A DNA stretch of 64,000 nucleotides from Methanosphaerula subterraneus (GTDB lineage Archaea > Halobacteriota > Methanomicrobia > Methanomicrobiales > Methanospirillaceae). The stretch is taken from NCBI RefSeq assembly GCF_052055875.1, contig NZ_CP170508.1:682001-746000 (forward strand), in the 5' to 3' direction. Positions 1-8,813 of the stretch are shown one piece after another. The position numbers and the translations under genes are program-made. The number at the start of each line of letters is the position of its first letter. Position 1 is the stretch's first letter. Below the pieces are notes generated by a model. That model ran no database searches and was not told the origin of the DNA. It saw only the letters and a list, made by a program, of their open reading frames with translations.

Positions 1-564
1 GACCGCCGTGTCCACCGAGGCCTTCGCGTCAGAGAAGAGACCGTCGAGGGCGACGAGTGTCGCTTTGATCAGGGCCGTCGCCTGTTCGTCGTTGGGCAGA
101 TCCACCCGGTACAGAAGGTGAGCCCCATTACCGGAGTCGCCGGCGACCGGGGCCGGCCATCCCATCTCCCCAAGGGCCGCCGCAATATCAGCCGCCCGTT
201 CCAGCGCCGCCCGGTGCTCCTCGTCGGAGGAGGAGACCCCCGATGGCCGGGCGGGGTCGATGTCGATCAGGAACCAGCGCCGGCTCAGGATGTCGGCGTC
301 GCTCGTCGAGGAGTCCTTCTTGGCGAGCGGTCCCTTGATCCGGTTCGCCCTTCTTGCCAGGAGGTCCGGCAGCACCGGGTTCGGGGTCAGGTAGATCCCG
401 TCCGGGTTCGCCGCGTCCAGGGCGGTGATCGCCTTCTCGGCGGCGTCGAGGTCGTCGAAGTATCCCGATGAAATCCGGTCGCCGGTCCAGCTCCGGACCT
501 CGAAGACCTGGCCCGGGGCGACCAGCACCTCGAGACCCCGGCGGATCTCAGAGCCGGCAGGCAT
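1..564 (-). CDS. AEP-superfamily primase-polymerase, partial (C-terminus outside window)
   Basis: Reading from the ATG at 564 the frame stays open to the left window edge (188 codons), so only the N-terminal part is seen. Around residues 96-160 it has the two signatures of the archaeo-eukaryotic primase fold: an acidic pair in FLIDIDPARP (metal binding) and, about 50 residues later, SGNGAHLLYRVDLP, which matches the sxH nucleotide-binding motif of plasmid and phage prim-pols. Such proteins start replication of mobile elements. The start overlaps the end of the upstream gene by 17 bases, suggesting an operon of three genes read leftward. A helicase domain, common in this family, would lie outside the window. 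Confidence 0.72.
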   Translation of the reverse strand, partial: MPAGSEIRRGLEVLVAPGQVFEVRSWTGDRISSGYFDDLDAAEKAITALDAANPDGIYLTPNPVLPDLLARRANRIKGPLAKKDSSTSDADILSRRWFLIDIDPARPSGVSSSDEEHRAALERAADIAAALGEMGWPAPVAGDSGNGAHLLYRVDLPNDEQATALIKATLVALDGLFSDAKASVDTAV

Positions 565-937
565 CGTCCCCTCCGATCTCCTGAATCCCGCCCGGGAAGA
601 CCGCGAAGTATCGCCATCTGTCCTGCCGGCACCAGATCCAGAGGTCAACGCTGACGACCGGCGAGATGTGCTGCCGGAGCTCATCCAATTCCTCGAAATA
701 TGTTGCCGCCACCTCGGCGATCGTTCCGGCTCGCGTCTTCCGTCGGCTGATGCAGACGAACCTGAAATGTCCGCCCTTCATCGCGATCAGGTTCACCCCC
801 GAAATACTACCGTCGGTCCGGGTGACTGTGTACTCGAGTTCCCGCAGACGAAACACTGCTTCATATTCGATGGGATGCCACCGGTGGTAGGGAAAGACCG
901 GCTCCGCTCTAGTATCTTCCGCAATTTCGGTTGACAT
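548..937 (-). CDS. Hypothetical protein, degenerate nuclease-like fold
   Basis: This 129-residue protein begins at an ATG at 937 and overlaps the primase start by 17 bases. The stretch SGVNLIAMKGGHFRFVCISRRKT resembles the core of Holliday-junction-resolvase-like PD-(D/E)XK proteins (usually G-D-L-I-A ... v-x-v-K), but the Asp is Asn and the E-x-K is not intact, so it may be inactive or the likeness may be accidental. The coupling to a prim-pol gene suggests a role in a mobile element. No firm family assignment. Confidence 0.6.
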   Translation of the reverse strand: MSTEIAEDTRAEPVFPYHRWHPIEYEAVFRLRELEYTVTRTDGSISGVNLIAMKGGHFRFVCISRRKTRAGTIAEVAATYFEELDELRQHISPVVSVDLWIWCRQDRWRYFAVFPGGIQEIGGDDACRL

Positions 938-946
938 GGCGCTACC

Positions 947-1294
947 TCACACCGAAGGCATCGGATCGAATCGGGACCTGGTTACACCACGGCCGGCAGC
1001 TGCGAGAGCAGCCCGGGGAATAATATACATGAGTCCGGACGGGAGACGGATCGCAATCCCCTCCGGACCTGAGGGTGACAGGACGACCGTCCCGCCAGCA
1101 TCATAGATGACTGCCGTGTTCCGCAGGAACAACAGATCGCGCAGGGTATTGTGATCGAGATGTACCGCCCGGTTGGTGTGATAGAGCCAGACCGTGCCGT
1201 TCAAGCCAGGGGCGAGGGTGATGGCCCTGCCCGGATCCTCCAGAGCATCCGGGATCGCTCCGCGCATGCCTGATGAAAAAACAGATTCGCTCAT
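947..1294 (-). CDS. Hypothetical protein
   Basis: 115 residues, first gene of the leftward group with the nuclease-like and primase genes (9-base gap to the next). The sequence is soluble, with alternating hydrophobic strands (for example TVVLSPSGPEGIAIRLPSGLMYIIP) that suggest a small beta-rich domain. I do not recognise it. The AT-rich region at 1295-1386 is shared with the divergent beta-helix gene and must hold promoters for both directions. Confidence 0.5.
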   Translation of the reverse strand: MSESVFSSGMRGAIPDALEDPGRAITLAPGLNGTVWLYHTNRAVHLDHNTLRDLLFLRNTAVIYDAGGTVVLSPSGPEGIAIRLPSGLMYIIPRAALAAAGRGVTRSRFDPMPSV

Positions 1295-1351
1295 TTTTCT
1301 CTCCCCAATTACGATAATAACATCGCTATCCCCCTATTATTCACATCTGAG

Positions 1352-1358
1352 TATAAAT
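1352..1358 (+). promoter_or_regulatory. TATA box of the beta-helix gene
   Basis: TATAAAT lies 29 bases upstream of the ATG at 1387, in an AT-rich spacer between divergent genes. Archaeal transcription starts about 25 bases after the TATA centre, so the mRNA leader would be nearly absent. Confidence 0.5.
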
Positions 1359-1386
1359 CTATTGATTCTCAGGATAATGTTAAACT

Positions 1387-2856
1387 ATGTCTATAATCAT
1401 TTCGCCAAAGAATTGTCCGACTCAAGAGAAAGAAGACGCAGATCTCGTTCTGGACGGTGAAACAGATTTCCAGAAAATCGCCGCAGAGGCCGTGAAAGTT
1501 GACAGGTTGATAACAATTCTCGCCGGCACTATTAATGGTAACGGTGGTTTCGCTCCTGACGGGTCCCGGTATCTCCGGCCGGCGGCGGGGGTCACGATCA
1601 GTGGGGCCGGCCCCGGGCAGACGACCATCGAGGCGGCCGGGTCGCCGTGCCGGATCGAGATCCCGGAGACCTCGCCGGGGGTGACGCTCGCCGGGTTCAG
1701 CGGTGTCGGCTATTTCGGGATCCAGAACTATGCCAGCCGGTTCACCTGCGAGGACGTGGAGATCGCCCACACCCTGGACGGGCAAACCTACCTCCCGTTC
1801 GGGAGGGCCGGCGGGTGCACGGCCGCGTTCATGAACTGGGGAAGGGACGGCCAGGTCCTCTCCGACCTGGTGTACCGGCGGTGCACCGCCCGGATGGCCT
1901 ACCATCATGGCTTCTCCTGCAACACGACCGGCGCCGGCGCTGCCACGTTTCAGCGGGTCCTGTTCGAGGAGTGCCAGGCGATCTCCTGTGGCAGCGGGCA
2001 GGAGGGGGACGGAGTACGGGACTGGTCCTGCGGGTTCGACCTGATCGATACCGGCCACCTGCTCGGCCTCACGGTCCGGAAGTGCAGGGCGATCGACTCC
2101 TGGCAGTCCGGTTTCCACACGGACGGCTCCTGGGAAGGACACGAGCAGCGGACCGCCGAGCTGCTCTTCGAGGACTGCGAGAGTGAGGGGAACGGTCAGC
2201 GGTCCGGGACCACGCCAGCCGAGCTGTACCAGTGCGGCTATTACCTGCAGGACCATGTGATCCTGAACCGGTGCACGGCGAAGAACAACAGAAAGGCCGG
2301 CTATCTGTTCAAGAACGAACGGCCGAAGTCCGTCGTGCTCGACTCATGCCGTGACGACGGGAGCGCCTACGGCCTGGTGATCGAGTACGGCGGTGTCGGT
2401 ATCATCGCCAGGGGGTTCGTCTCGACCGGTGCGACCCGCCGGGTCCTGCAGGCGACCGCGATCGATGCTGATCTGGAGATCGGGATCGTCCGGTTCGCCG
2501 GCGATGGCCGGCCCGTGCTGCTCGGGATCACCGAACGGCTGGACTTCGTCGACGCTCCCGCCCATGCGGCCGCCCTCGCTCAGTACCGGGCGATCGGCCG
2601 GCCGTTCTCCGGGTCCTTGATCCTGGAGGTGCCTGCCTCTGTCCCGATATCTGATCTGGTCGAGGTTCACCCGCCGTCGGTCAGGTCGGTCGACCTCTCC
2701 GGGGTGACGATCCGGGTGCGTGAGGATTCAGGGCCCCGGCCGCCTGTTCCGCCGGCTCCTGTTGTTACGGCTGGCCCGGTTTCGGGTGGTACGGTCTCTT
2801 TGACGATGGCCGATGGGGAGGTTGAGGTTTACGAGCTGGTTCGGAAGCCGGCCTGA
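1387..2856 (+). CDS. Right-handed parallel beta-helix repeat protein
   Basis: 489 residues. From about residue 60 to 400 the chain is made of short repeating strands with turns typical of pectate-lyase-like beta-helices (LFEDCES, LNRCTAKNN, VVLDSCRDDGSAYGLVIEYG), with recurrent Cys and Asn in the turns. No signal peptide or membrane segment is visible. The last 25 residues, after a proline-rich linker, end in ADGEVEVYELVRKPA, and a diverged copy of that tail exists at 59.2 kb. Substrate and role cannot be told; the fold is used by sugar-binding surface proteins and by phage tail spikes. The gene sits next to primase-type mobile-element genes and is followed by a transposase fragment. Confidence 0.75.
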   Translation: MSIIISPKNCPTQEKEDADLVLDGETDFQKIAAEAVKVDRLITILAGTINGNGGFAPDGSRYLRPAAGVTISGAGPGQTTIEAAGSPCRIEIPETSPGVTLAGFSGVGYFGIQNYASRFTCEDVEIAHTLDGQTYLPFGRAGGCTAAFMNWGRDGQVLSDLVYRRCTARMAYHHGFSCNTTGAGAATFQRVLFEECQAISCGSGQEGDGVRDWSCGFDLIDTGHLLGLTVRKCRAIDSWQSGFHTDGSWEGHEQRTAELLFEDCESEGNGQRSGTTPAELYQCGYYLQDHVILNRCTAKNNRKAGYLFKNERPKSVVLDSCRDDGSAYGLVIEYGGVGIIARGFVSTGATRRVLQATAIDADLEIGIVRFAGDGRPVLLGITERLDFVDAPAHAAALAQYRAIGRPFSGSLILEVPASVPISDLVEVHPPSVRSVDLSGVTIRVREDSGPRPPVPPAPVVTAGPVSGGTVSLTMADGEVEVYELVRKPA

Positions 2857-2858
2857 TA

Positions 2859-2977
2859 AGAATCCCATTGAACAATCTCCGTTCATCAGCGCGAAGGCGC
2901 CCGACAGGCGACCTCGGGGGAGGGAGGAACGGTTCAATGAGCTGCCACAATCCATCGCCCACCTCATGAAACCTCAT
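2859..2977 (-). pseudogene. IS5-type transposase N-terminal fragment
   Basis: About 40 codons read leftward from an ATG at 2977 resemble the N-terminus of IS5/IS1182-like transposases (W..IEPFLPP....GRLRADERRLFNGIL). The likeness stops exactly where the antisense of the beta-helix 3' end begins, so the rest of the transposase has been lost. No inverted repeat can be assigned. Confidence 0.6.
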
Positions 2978-3080
2978 GAAGGCCGATACAGGGCTGAGTG
3001 GATATCAATTTTGGGACAACCTCCATCAAAAGTTTTTTTATAAGATGATGTCAAGTTCCGCAATGTAAGGGAGAGGGAAA

Positions 3081-3437
3081 ATGCTTGAAAAACTTGCTGA
3101 GAGTTCAGGAAATGTTGTAGGTTACAAAATTGTCGGAAACCTTGAGCCTTCCGATTATGAGAAACTGGAACCGGAAGTAAAAGCATTAGTGGAAAAAGAA
3201 GGTTCTCTACGTTTATTGTTTGATTTGACTGGGTACGAAGGAGGAACGGTCGGGGGTTGGATAGCCGATTACAAATTCGGACGTGAGTTCCAAAATAAAA
3301 TCGAAAAAGTGGCCGTAGTTGGCGATAAGACCTGGGAGGAGTGGCTTACGCATTTGGCCCAAGTCGTTTATGCAATTGATGCCAGGTTTTTCCAATCTTC
3401 AGATATCAGCAAGGCCTGGGCTTGGCTTCGAGAATGA
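3081..3437 (+). CDS. SpoIIAA-like (STAS-type) protein
   Basis: 118 residues in the pattern of the SpoIIAA-like family (PF11964): N-terminal strands GNVVGYKIVGNLEPSDYEKLEP, a central LRLLFDLTGYEGGTVGGWIADYKFG and a C-terminal VAVVGDKTWEEWLTHLAQ. The family has a STAS-like fold and is often linked to membranes or lipid-like ligands; the function is not established. A purine-rich ribosome site GGGAGAGGGA lies just before the ATG, and a TATA-like TTTTTTTATAAG about 40 bases upstream. Base composition is lower in GC than that of the genes to the left. Confidence 0.8.
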   Translation: MLEKLAESSGNVVGYKIVGNLEPSDYEKLEPEVKALVEKEGSLRLLFDLTGYEGGTVGGWIADYKFGREFQNKIEKVAVVGDKTWEEWLTHLAQVVYAIDARFFQSSDISKAWAWLRE

Positions 3438-3565
3438 TCGGTGTACATGCACGGGTTAATTGATGTACAACGAAAAATTATTATTTCCTTTTTTTATTTT
3501 TTTACCAGAAGATGACTTTCTAATCCTTGGTTGCCTGCGGCCGTGTAACTAAAAGAGAACTTTTC

Positions 3566-4575
3566 GGCTCTGTTGAAATGCTTCAACTATGATGACGATT
3601 ACAACTGATTGAATCACCTTTATGAGATTATGGAGGATCATTTTGACCGTGATCTCCTCGACCTGGCACCACTGTTTTCGTGCCTTCAGGTCATCTCCGA
3701 ATCTTCTTTTGATGACCAAAAATCAGCGTTTCAACTTTGTTCCTCTGACGATAGCGTTCAGAATCGATTTTGTTATACATCTCCTGTCTGTATTTCCCCG
3801 AATAGATCTTCCTTTTCCAGGTCCTGACAGGTATCACCGAATCGGCACCCCTCTCTTCCCTGATCTGTCGATGAAGTCCCTTTGAATCGTATCCTTTATC
3901 CATCACATAACACCCGGTTTTTCTGGTCCTCCGGCATTGCCTGAGGAGTGGTTCAGTGTGTTTAATGTCGTGTACTGGTTCCAGGGAGATCTTGGAGAAG
4001 AGGATCACCTGCTTGCGTGTATCTACCGCAATCGAAGTTTTCAGGAAGTTTTTCCGGGTCTTTCCTGTCCGCCAGGAGTAATACTAACTGGCGTACGAAC
4101 TGGTGAATCCCGAAGAATCGATGGCAGTTGTTGGAACAATTTCACCCCAGGAATAAAACAGTTTAAGGGTCCTATTCAAGAATCTCGAAAGAATAATCGA
4201 AGTAGTTCGTGCCATGAACTTATGTATGGTCGAGTAGTGGGGAACCTGGTCCAACTGGAGGATCTCTTTGATCCTACCCATCAGATTGATGAGTTCAACC
4301 ACATCGCGATAGTCAGTACCCAGGGCTTCACGAAAGAGAAGGATCGCCATGAACTGATGCTGAGTATACGTTCTCCTGGAATATTTGCAGGAATAAAGAG
4401 GGAAATGGGAGGATCGTAGTACTGAACAGATTTATCTGATAAGTTTGATATACCGGTTCGTTGACATTATCTCTGCTCCTTGTTGTTTGTTTGACCATTA
4501 ACTCAAGGAACAACGATTCTTATTAGATATTTGCCTTATCGTGGGATCATAGTACCAGTGGGTTTCAACAGAGCC
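3566..4575. mobile_element. Insertion sequence, copy 1 (both ends present, transposase broken)
   Basis: A 1010-bp element bounded by inverted ends GGCTCTGTTGAAA (left at 3566, right ending 4575). It holds one leftward transposase reading frame disrupted by frameshifts. The same element recurs at 4722 and 8814. No matching direct repeats flank it, so its original target duplication has been lost or rearranged. The transposase has a DDE-type layout (first Asp in AIDSSGF, second in MDKGYDS, Glu in NKVETAF) closest in style to IS5-family archaeal elements; exact subgroup uncertain. Confidence 0.85.
3610..4513 (-). pseudogene. DDE transposase, frameshifted (IS copy 1)
   Basis: The protein must be read from three pieces: NEPVYQTYQINLF onward near 4450, then the piece with FREALGTDYRDVVELINLM and VPHYSTIHKF (4084-4350), then the piece with GCYVMDKGYDSKGLH and NKVET (3691-4008). 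A further shift after NKVET throws off the usual FSVIKRRFGE end, whose remains continue to about 3610. All three catalytic regions are present but in different frames. Confidence 0.75.
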
Positions 4576-4600
4576 CAAAATACAATAATTCCAGAATCGA

Positions 4601-4675
4601 TAGCGAGGGATGGATTTGAACCATCGGTCTACGGGTTATGAGCCCGTCGGGATATCCTGACTACCCTACCTCGCT
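4601..4675 (-). tRNA. tRNA-Met (CAT)
   Basis: The minus strand folds as a tRNA: acceptor AGCGAGG pairs with CCTCGCT, the anticodon arm reads CGGGCTCATAACCCG with anticodon CAT, and the T arm carries GGTTCAAATCC. Length is 75 with discriminator A. No intron. It lies between two copies of the same IS, 25 and 46 bases from their ends. Confidence 0.93.
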
Positions 4676-4721
4676 TCCTATCTCTGCAGCTACTGTGTGA
4701 GGCACCAGTTAAGTAATTTTT

Positions 4722-5576
4722 GGCTCTGTTGAAATGCTTCAACTATAATGACGATCACGACTGATTGAATCACCTTTGTGAGGTTATAGAGGATCATTTT
4801 GACTTTGATCTCCTTGACCTGGTACCACTATTTTTGTGCCGGGAGGGGTTCTCCGAATCTTCGTTTGATGACAAAAACGCCGTTTCAACTTTGTTCCTCT
4901 GACGATAGCGTTCAGAATCGATTTTGTTATACATCTCCTGTCTGTATTTCCCTGAATAGATCTTTCCTTTCCAGGTTCTGACAGCTATTACCGAATCGGC
5001 ACCCATCTCTTCCCTGAGCTGTCGATGAAATTCCTCGGAATCGTATCCTTTATCCATCACATAACACCCGGTTTTTCTGGTCCTCTGGCACTGCCTGAGG
5101 AGTGGTTCAGTGTGTTTCGTGTCATGTACTGGTTTTAGCGAGATCTTGGAGAAGAGGATCAATTGCTTGCGTGTATCTACCGCAATCGAAGTTTTCACGA
5201 AGTTTTTCGGGTCTTTCCTGTCCGCCAGGAGTAATAATGACTGGCGTACGAACTGGTCGATGTCTTTGATCGGGCTCATCAGATTAATGAGCTCAACCAC
5301 ATCGCGATGGTCAGTACCAAGGGCTTCACGAAAGAGAAGGATCGCGATGAGCGCTGGTGCTAAGCATACGTTATCTTGGAATATTTACCGGAATAAAGAG
5401 GGAAATGGGAGGATCGTAGGGCTGAACAGATGTATCTGATAAGTTTGATATACCGGTTCGGTGACATTATTTCTGCTTCTTGGGTGTTGAATTTGTCATT
5501 AACTCAAGGAGCAACGATTCTTATGAGATCTTGGCCTTATCGCGGGATCATAGTACCAGGGGGTTTCAACAGAGCC
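4722..5576. mobile_element. Insertion sequence, copy 2 (internal deletion)
   Basis: 855 bp with the same GGCTCTGTTGAAA ends as copy 1 (left at 4722, right ending 5576). Compared with copy 1 about 150 bp is missing inside the transposase gene. The right end lies inside the 3' part of a permease gene and supplies its stop codon. No clear target duplication. Confidence 0.85.
4794..5300 (-). pseudogene. DDE transposase with internal deletion (IS copy 2)
   Basis: A frame of 168 codons joins VELINLMSPIKD directly to a region equivalent to the residues after the first catalytic Asp of copy 1; the segment with HYSTIHKF and DSSGF is deleted. It continues through GCYVMDKGYDSEEFH and NKVETAF, then loses the usual C-terminal frame. 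The product cannot be an active transposase. Confidence 0.75.
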
Positions 5577-6171
5577 TAAATTTCATAAAGACAAGCGGCG
5601 GAACCGCAAGTAGGAATGTCCCGAGCAGCACCGACCCGACATAGAGCGGAGCATTCGAGAAAATTGCCGGAGGGATCAGGCCTACGATAAATGCGAATAC
5701 AACGCCGATTCCTCCAATACCTCCGACAATCCATACTCCTGCCATTCCACCGGGGATCTTGAACGGCCGCGGCTGGTCCGGCTTGCTGTACCGGAGCTTG
5801 ATCAGGGATGCAAATATCAGGAAGTACATGATACAGAGCAGTTCGACGGTCATTGCCGACATGATCCAGTACGCCTGGTTGACCGAGGGCAAAATGACGT
5901 ACAGGAGCGAGATTACTGAACCGATAAGCGCCTGGATGACAAGAATTGCAACGGGCGATCCATATTTGTTGTGCCGGTTGAACATCGGGGGCAGATGCCC
6001 GTCAAGTGCCACAACGGGTGCCGCCGAGGCGACGGTACCGACCATCCCAGGATTGAACGATAGTGTGGAATCATGTGAAGACGAACAGGTATCTGTCGAT
6101 ATCATGGGAACCTCCCCCTCTACCATCATCGATCGCTCGTCCACTGCTGTTATCGGCGAAAGGTTTTTCAA
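5566..6171 (-). pseudogene. APC-family amino acid permease, both ends lost
   Basis: The frame carries the last five or so membrane helices of a GadC-like amino acid permease/antiporter: VVALDGHLPPMFNRHNKYG, a helix over LLYVILPSVNQAYWIMSAMTVE and the conserved loop RLRYSKPDQPRPFKIPGG. Likeness starts only around GMVGTVASAAP (near 6060), so the N-terminal half is missing, and the C-terminus ends at FRLC followed by a TGA inside the IS inverted repeat. It is therefore a relic cut by IS copy 2 at one end and by an older event at the other. Confidence 0.8.
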
Positions 6172-6286
6172 AGTGCTGGTCTGGTAGGACTATGAATTGG
6201 AATATGCGAGACGATTGTTGAATCTCGCGTCATACCTGACAGCAGGCATGCAGCCCCGGATGACTGCATACCTGGGAGACTTTGAT

Positions 6287-8707
6287 ATGAGCACTGCACA
6301 ATATATCCGATGGTTTGAGGAGATCAGGAACGAAGATGTCGATAGTGTCGGGGGAAAGAACGCTTCACTTGGTGAGATGTATCAGGATCTGACGAAGGAA
6401 GGCGTCAGGATCCCGAACGGGTTTGCAATCACCTCCGATGCGTACTGGCATGTTTTGAAATCGAGCGGCATCATTGACGGGATCAAAGATGCATTGGCCG
6501 GCCTTGACAAGACCAGTATCGCCGACCTTGCGATCAGGGGGAAAAAAGTGCGGGACCTGATCATAGGAGCCGGCATACCTGACGATATCTGGAGCGAAGT
6601 CAGGTCTGCTTATGACAGGCTCTGCGAAGAGTACGGCCCTGACACCGATGTCGCGGTCAGGAGTTCTGCTACCGCAGAAGATCTCCCCACCGCTTCTTTT
6701 GCAGGCCAGCAGGAGACCTATCTGAACATCCGCGGATATCTCGCGCTCAGGGAGGCCTGTAGCAAATGTTTTGCGTCCCTGTTCACCGACCGGGCCATAT
6801 CCTACCGGATCGACCAGGATTTCGATCATTTCAAGGTAGCGCTCTCCATCGGGGTCATGAAGATGGTCCGCTCCGACCTGGCTTCAAGCGGAGTCATCTT
6901 CACCCTCGATACCGAGACCGGATTTCGGGATGTTGTCTTTATCACTGGCTCGTATGGTCTTGGCGAGAACATCGTGCAAGGGGTTGTCAACCCCGATGAG
7001 TTCTATGTATTCAAACCGACGACTCGGACTGGCCACAACGCCATTGTCAGAAAAAACCTTGGCGATAAGAAGATCAAGATGGTATACGGTCAGGGGACCT
7101 CCAAGGACCTGACGAGGAATGTCGAAGTCCCTGAATTGGATAGCCGGCGTTTCTGTATTACGGATGACGAAATCCTCGTGCTGGCACGGTATGCTCTCCG
7201 GATTGAGGATCACTATTCGCACAAGGCACACCAGCCAGTCCCGATGGATATTGAATGGGCAAAGGACGGAATAACCGGGGAATTGTTCATCGTGCAGGCA
7301 CGTCCGGAGACCGTCCATTCCCAGGATGCCAGGGATGTCCTCCTGACCTACTATCTTGAAGAACGGGGGCCGGTGCTTGTAAAGGGAAGAAGCGTCGGCG
7401 AAAGGATCGCGTCCGGCAGGGCACGGGTGATCGCCGATGTGAGCCGCCTCCACGAATTCATGCCCGGGGAGATCCTGGTCTCTGATACAACGAACCCGGA
7501 CTGGGAACCGGTTATGAAAACCGCTGCAGCGATCGTTACCAACCGCGGGGGACGAACCTGCCATGCAGCAATAGTCAGCCGGGAGCTTGGCCTTCCGGCC
7601 GTGGTCGGAACCAATGATGCTACAGAAAAGATCAGAACCGGACAGGACGTTACCGTCAACTGCGCTGAGGGAGATGAGGGCGTCGTGTACGAGGGTATCC
7701 TGTCGTTTCATGTCGAAAAAATTTCCTTAACTGGTCTCAGGCGCCCAAAAACGGAGATCATGATGAACCTTGGGGAGCCGGACGAGGCATTTTCCTTTTC
7801 GATGATTCCGAATGACGGCATCGGTCTTGCAAGGATGGAGTTTGTCATCAGTAATTATATCAAAATTCACCCGATGGCTCTTGTCCACCCGGAAAAAGTC
7901 ACTGACGAGCGTGTAAAGGCACAGATTGGGGCACTCACGTACGGGTATGATAAACCGGAAGAGTATTTCATCGAAAAATTGTCACAAGGCATCGGAACGA
8001 TCGCGGCGGCTTTTTACCCGAAGCCGGTCGTGGTCCGGATGAGCGACTTTAAGACCAATGAGTACGCCAACCTGCTCGGGGGGAGTTTTTTTGAGCCACA
8101 GGAGGCCAACCCGATGCTCGGTTTCCGTGGCGCGTCCCGGTACTACGACGAGAGATACCGCGAGGGTTTTGCTCTCGAATGCCGTGCGATGAAACGGGTC
8201 CGGGATGATATGGGACTTGGGAACCTGATCATCATGATCCCGTTCTGCCGGCGTGTTGATGAGGCTGAAAAAGTTCTGGCCGAGATGGCAAAGAACGGGC
8301 TTGTGCGGGGGGAGAATGGGCTCGAGATCTATGTAATGTGTGAAATCCCGAATAACATCCTCCTTATCGATGAATTCAGCCGGTTGTTCGACGGGTTCTC
8401 GATCGGGTCGAACGACCTGACCCAGTTGACACTCGGGGTCGACCGGGACTCCGGGCTGGTCGCCCACGATTTCGACGAACGTGACCCGGGCGTGATGAAG
8501 TTTGTATCCATGGCAATACAGGGTGCACGGCGGAACGGACGTCACAGTGGGCTCTGTGGACAGGCACCGAGTGATTACCCTGAGTTCGCCGAATTCCTGG
8601 TCAGGGAGGGCATAGAATCTATCTCTCTCAACCCGGATTCGGTGATGAAGATCACCCGGAATGTGGTTGAGATGGAGGAGCGTCTTGACCGGGAGAGAAC
8701 AGAATGA
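6287..8707 (+). CDS. ppsA: Phosphoenolpyruvate synthase
   Basis: Converts pyruvate, ATP and water to PEP, AMP and phosphate, the entry to gluconeogenesis from acetyl-CoA-derived pyruvate in methanogens. The family N-terminus YIRWFEEIRNEDVDSVGGKNASLGEMY follows an ATG at 6287 with GGGAG eight bases upstream; an in-frame ATG 90 bases earlier would add an unrelated leader, so I use 6287 (806 residues, normal length). Order: ATP-grasp PEP/pyruvate-binding domain, the phosphohistidine domain with GGRTCHAAIVSRELGLPAVVG near residue 420, then the PEP-utilising TIM barrel ending in GLCGQAPSDYPEF. Intact, though IS debris lies on both sides. Confidence 0.93.
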   Translation: MSTAQYIRWFEEIRNEDVDSVGGKNASLGEMYQDLTKEGVRIPNGFAITSDAYWHVLKSSGIIDGIKDALAGLDKTSIADLAIRGKKVRDLIIGAGIPDDIWSEVRSAYDRLCEEYGPDTDVAVRSSATAEDLPTASFAGQQETYLNIRGYLALREACSKCFASLFTDRAISYRIDQDFDHFKVALSIGVMKMVRSDLASSGVIFTLDTETGFRDVVFITGSYGLGENIVQGVVNPDEFYVFKPTTRTGHNAIVRKNLGDKKIKMVYGQGTSKDLTRNVEVPELDSRRFCITDDEILVLARYALRIEDHYSHKAHQPVPMDIEWAKDGITGELFIVQARPETVHSQDARDVLLTYYLEERGPVLVKGRSVGERIASGRARVIADVSRLHEFMPGEILVSDTTNPDWEPVMKTAAAIVTNRGGRTCHAAIVSRELGLPAVVGTNDATEKIRTGQDVTVNCAEGDEGVVYEGILSFHVEKISLTGLRRPKTEIMMNLGEPDEAFSFSMIPNDGIGLARMEFVISNYIKIHPMALVHPEKVTDERVKAQIGALTYGYDKPEEYFIEKLSQGIGTIAAAFYPKPVVVRMSDFKTNEYANLLGGSFFEPQEANPMLGFRGASRYYDERYREGFALECRAMKRVRDDMGLGNLIIMIPFCRRVDEAEKVLAEMAKNGLVRGENGLEIYVMCEIPNNILLIDEFSRLFDGFSIGSNDLTQLTLGVDRDSGLVAHDFDERDPGVMKFVSMAIQGARRNGRHSGLCGQAPSDYPEFAEFLVREGIESISLNPDSVMKITRNVVEMEERLDRERTE

Positions 8708-8813
8708 ATGTTCCGGTACCATTCCATAAGGCTGGAGACCAGAACTGAATTTGCGGTTGTGTATCAGGATATACCTGATACCATCTTTTAGGAGAACCAT
8801 GGTTGAAAATTCG

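Noticed and set aside
1369..2256. Minus-strand 295-codon frame opposite the beta-helix gene
   Set aside because: Antisense of a repeat-rich GC-biased gene; no motifs, and its end crosses the promoter region.
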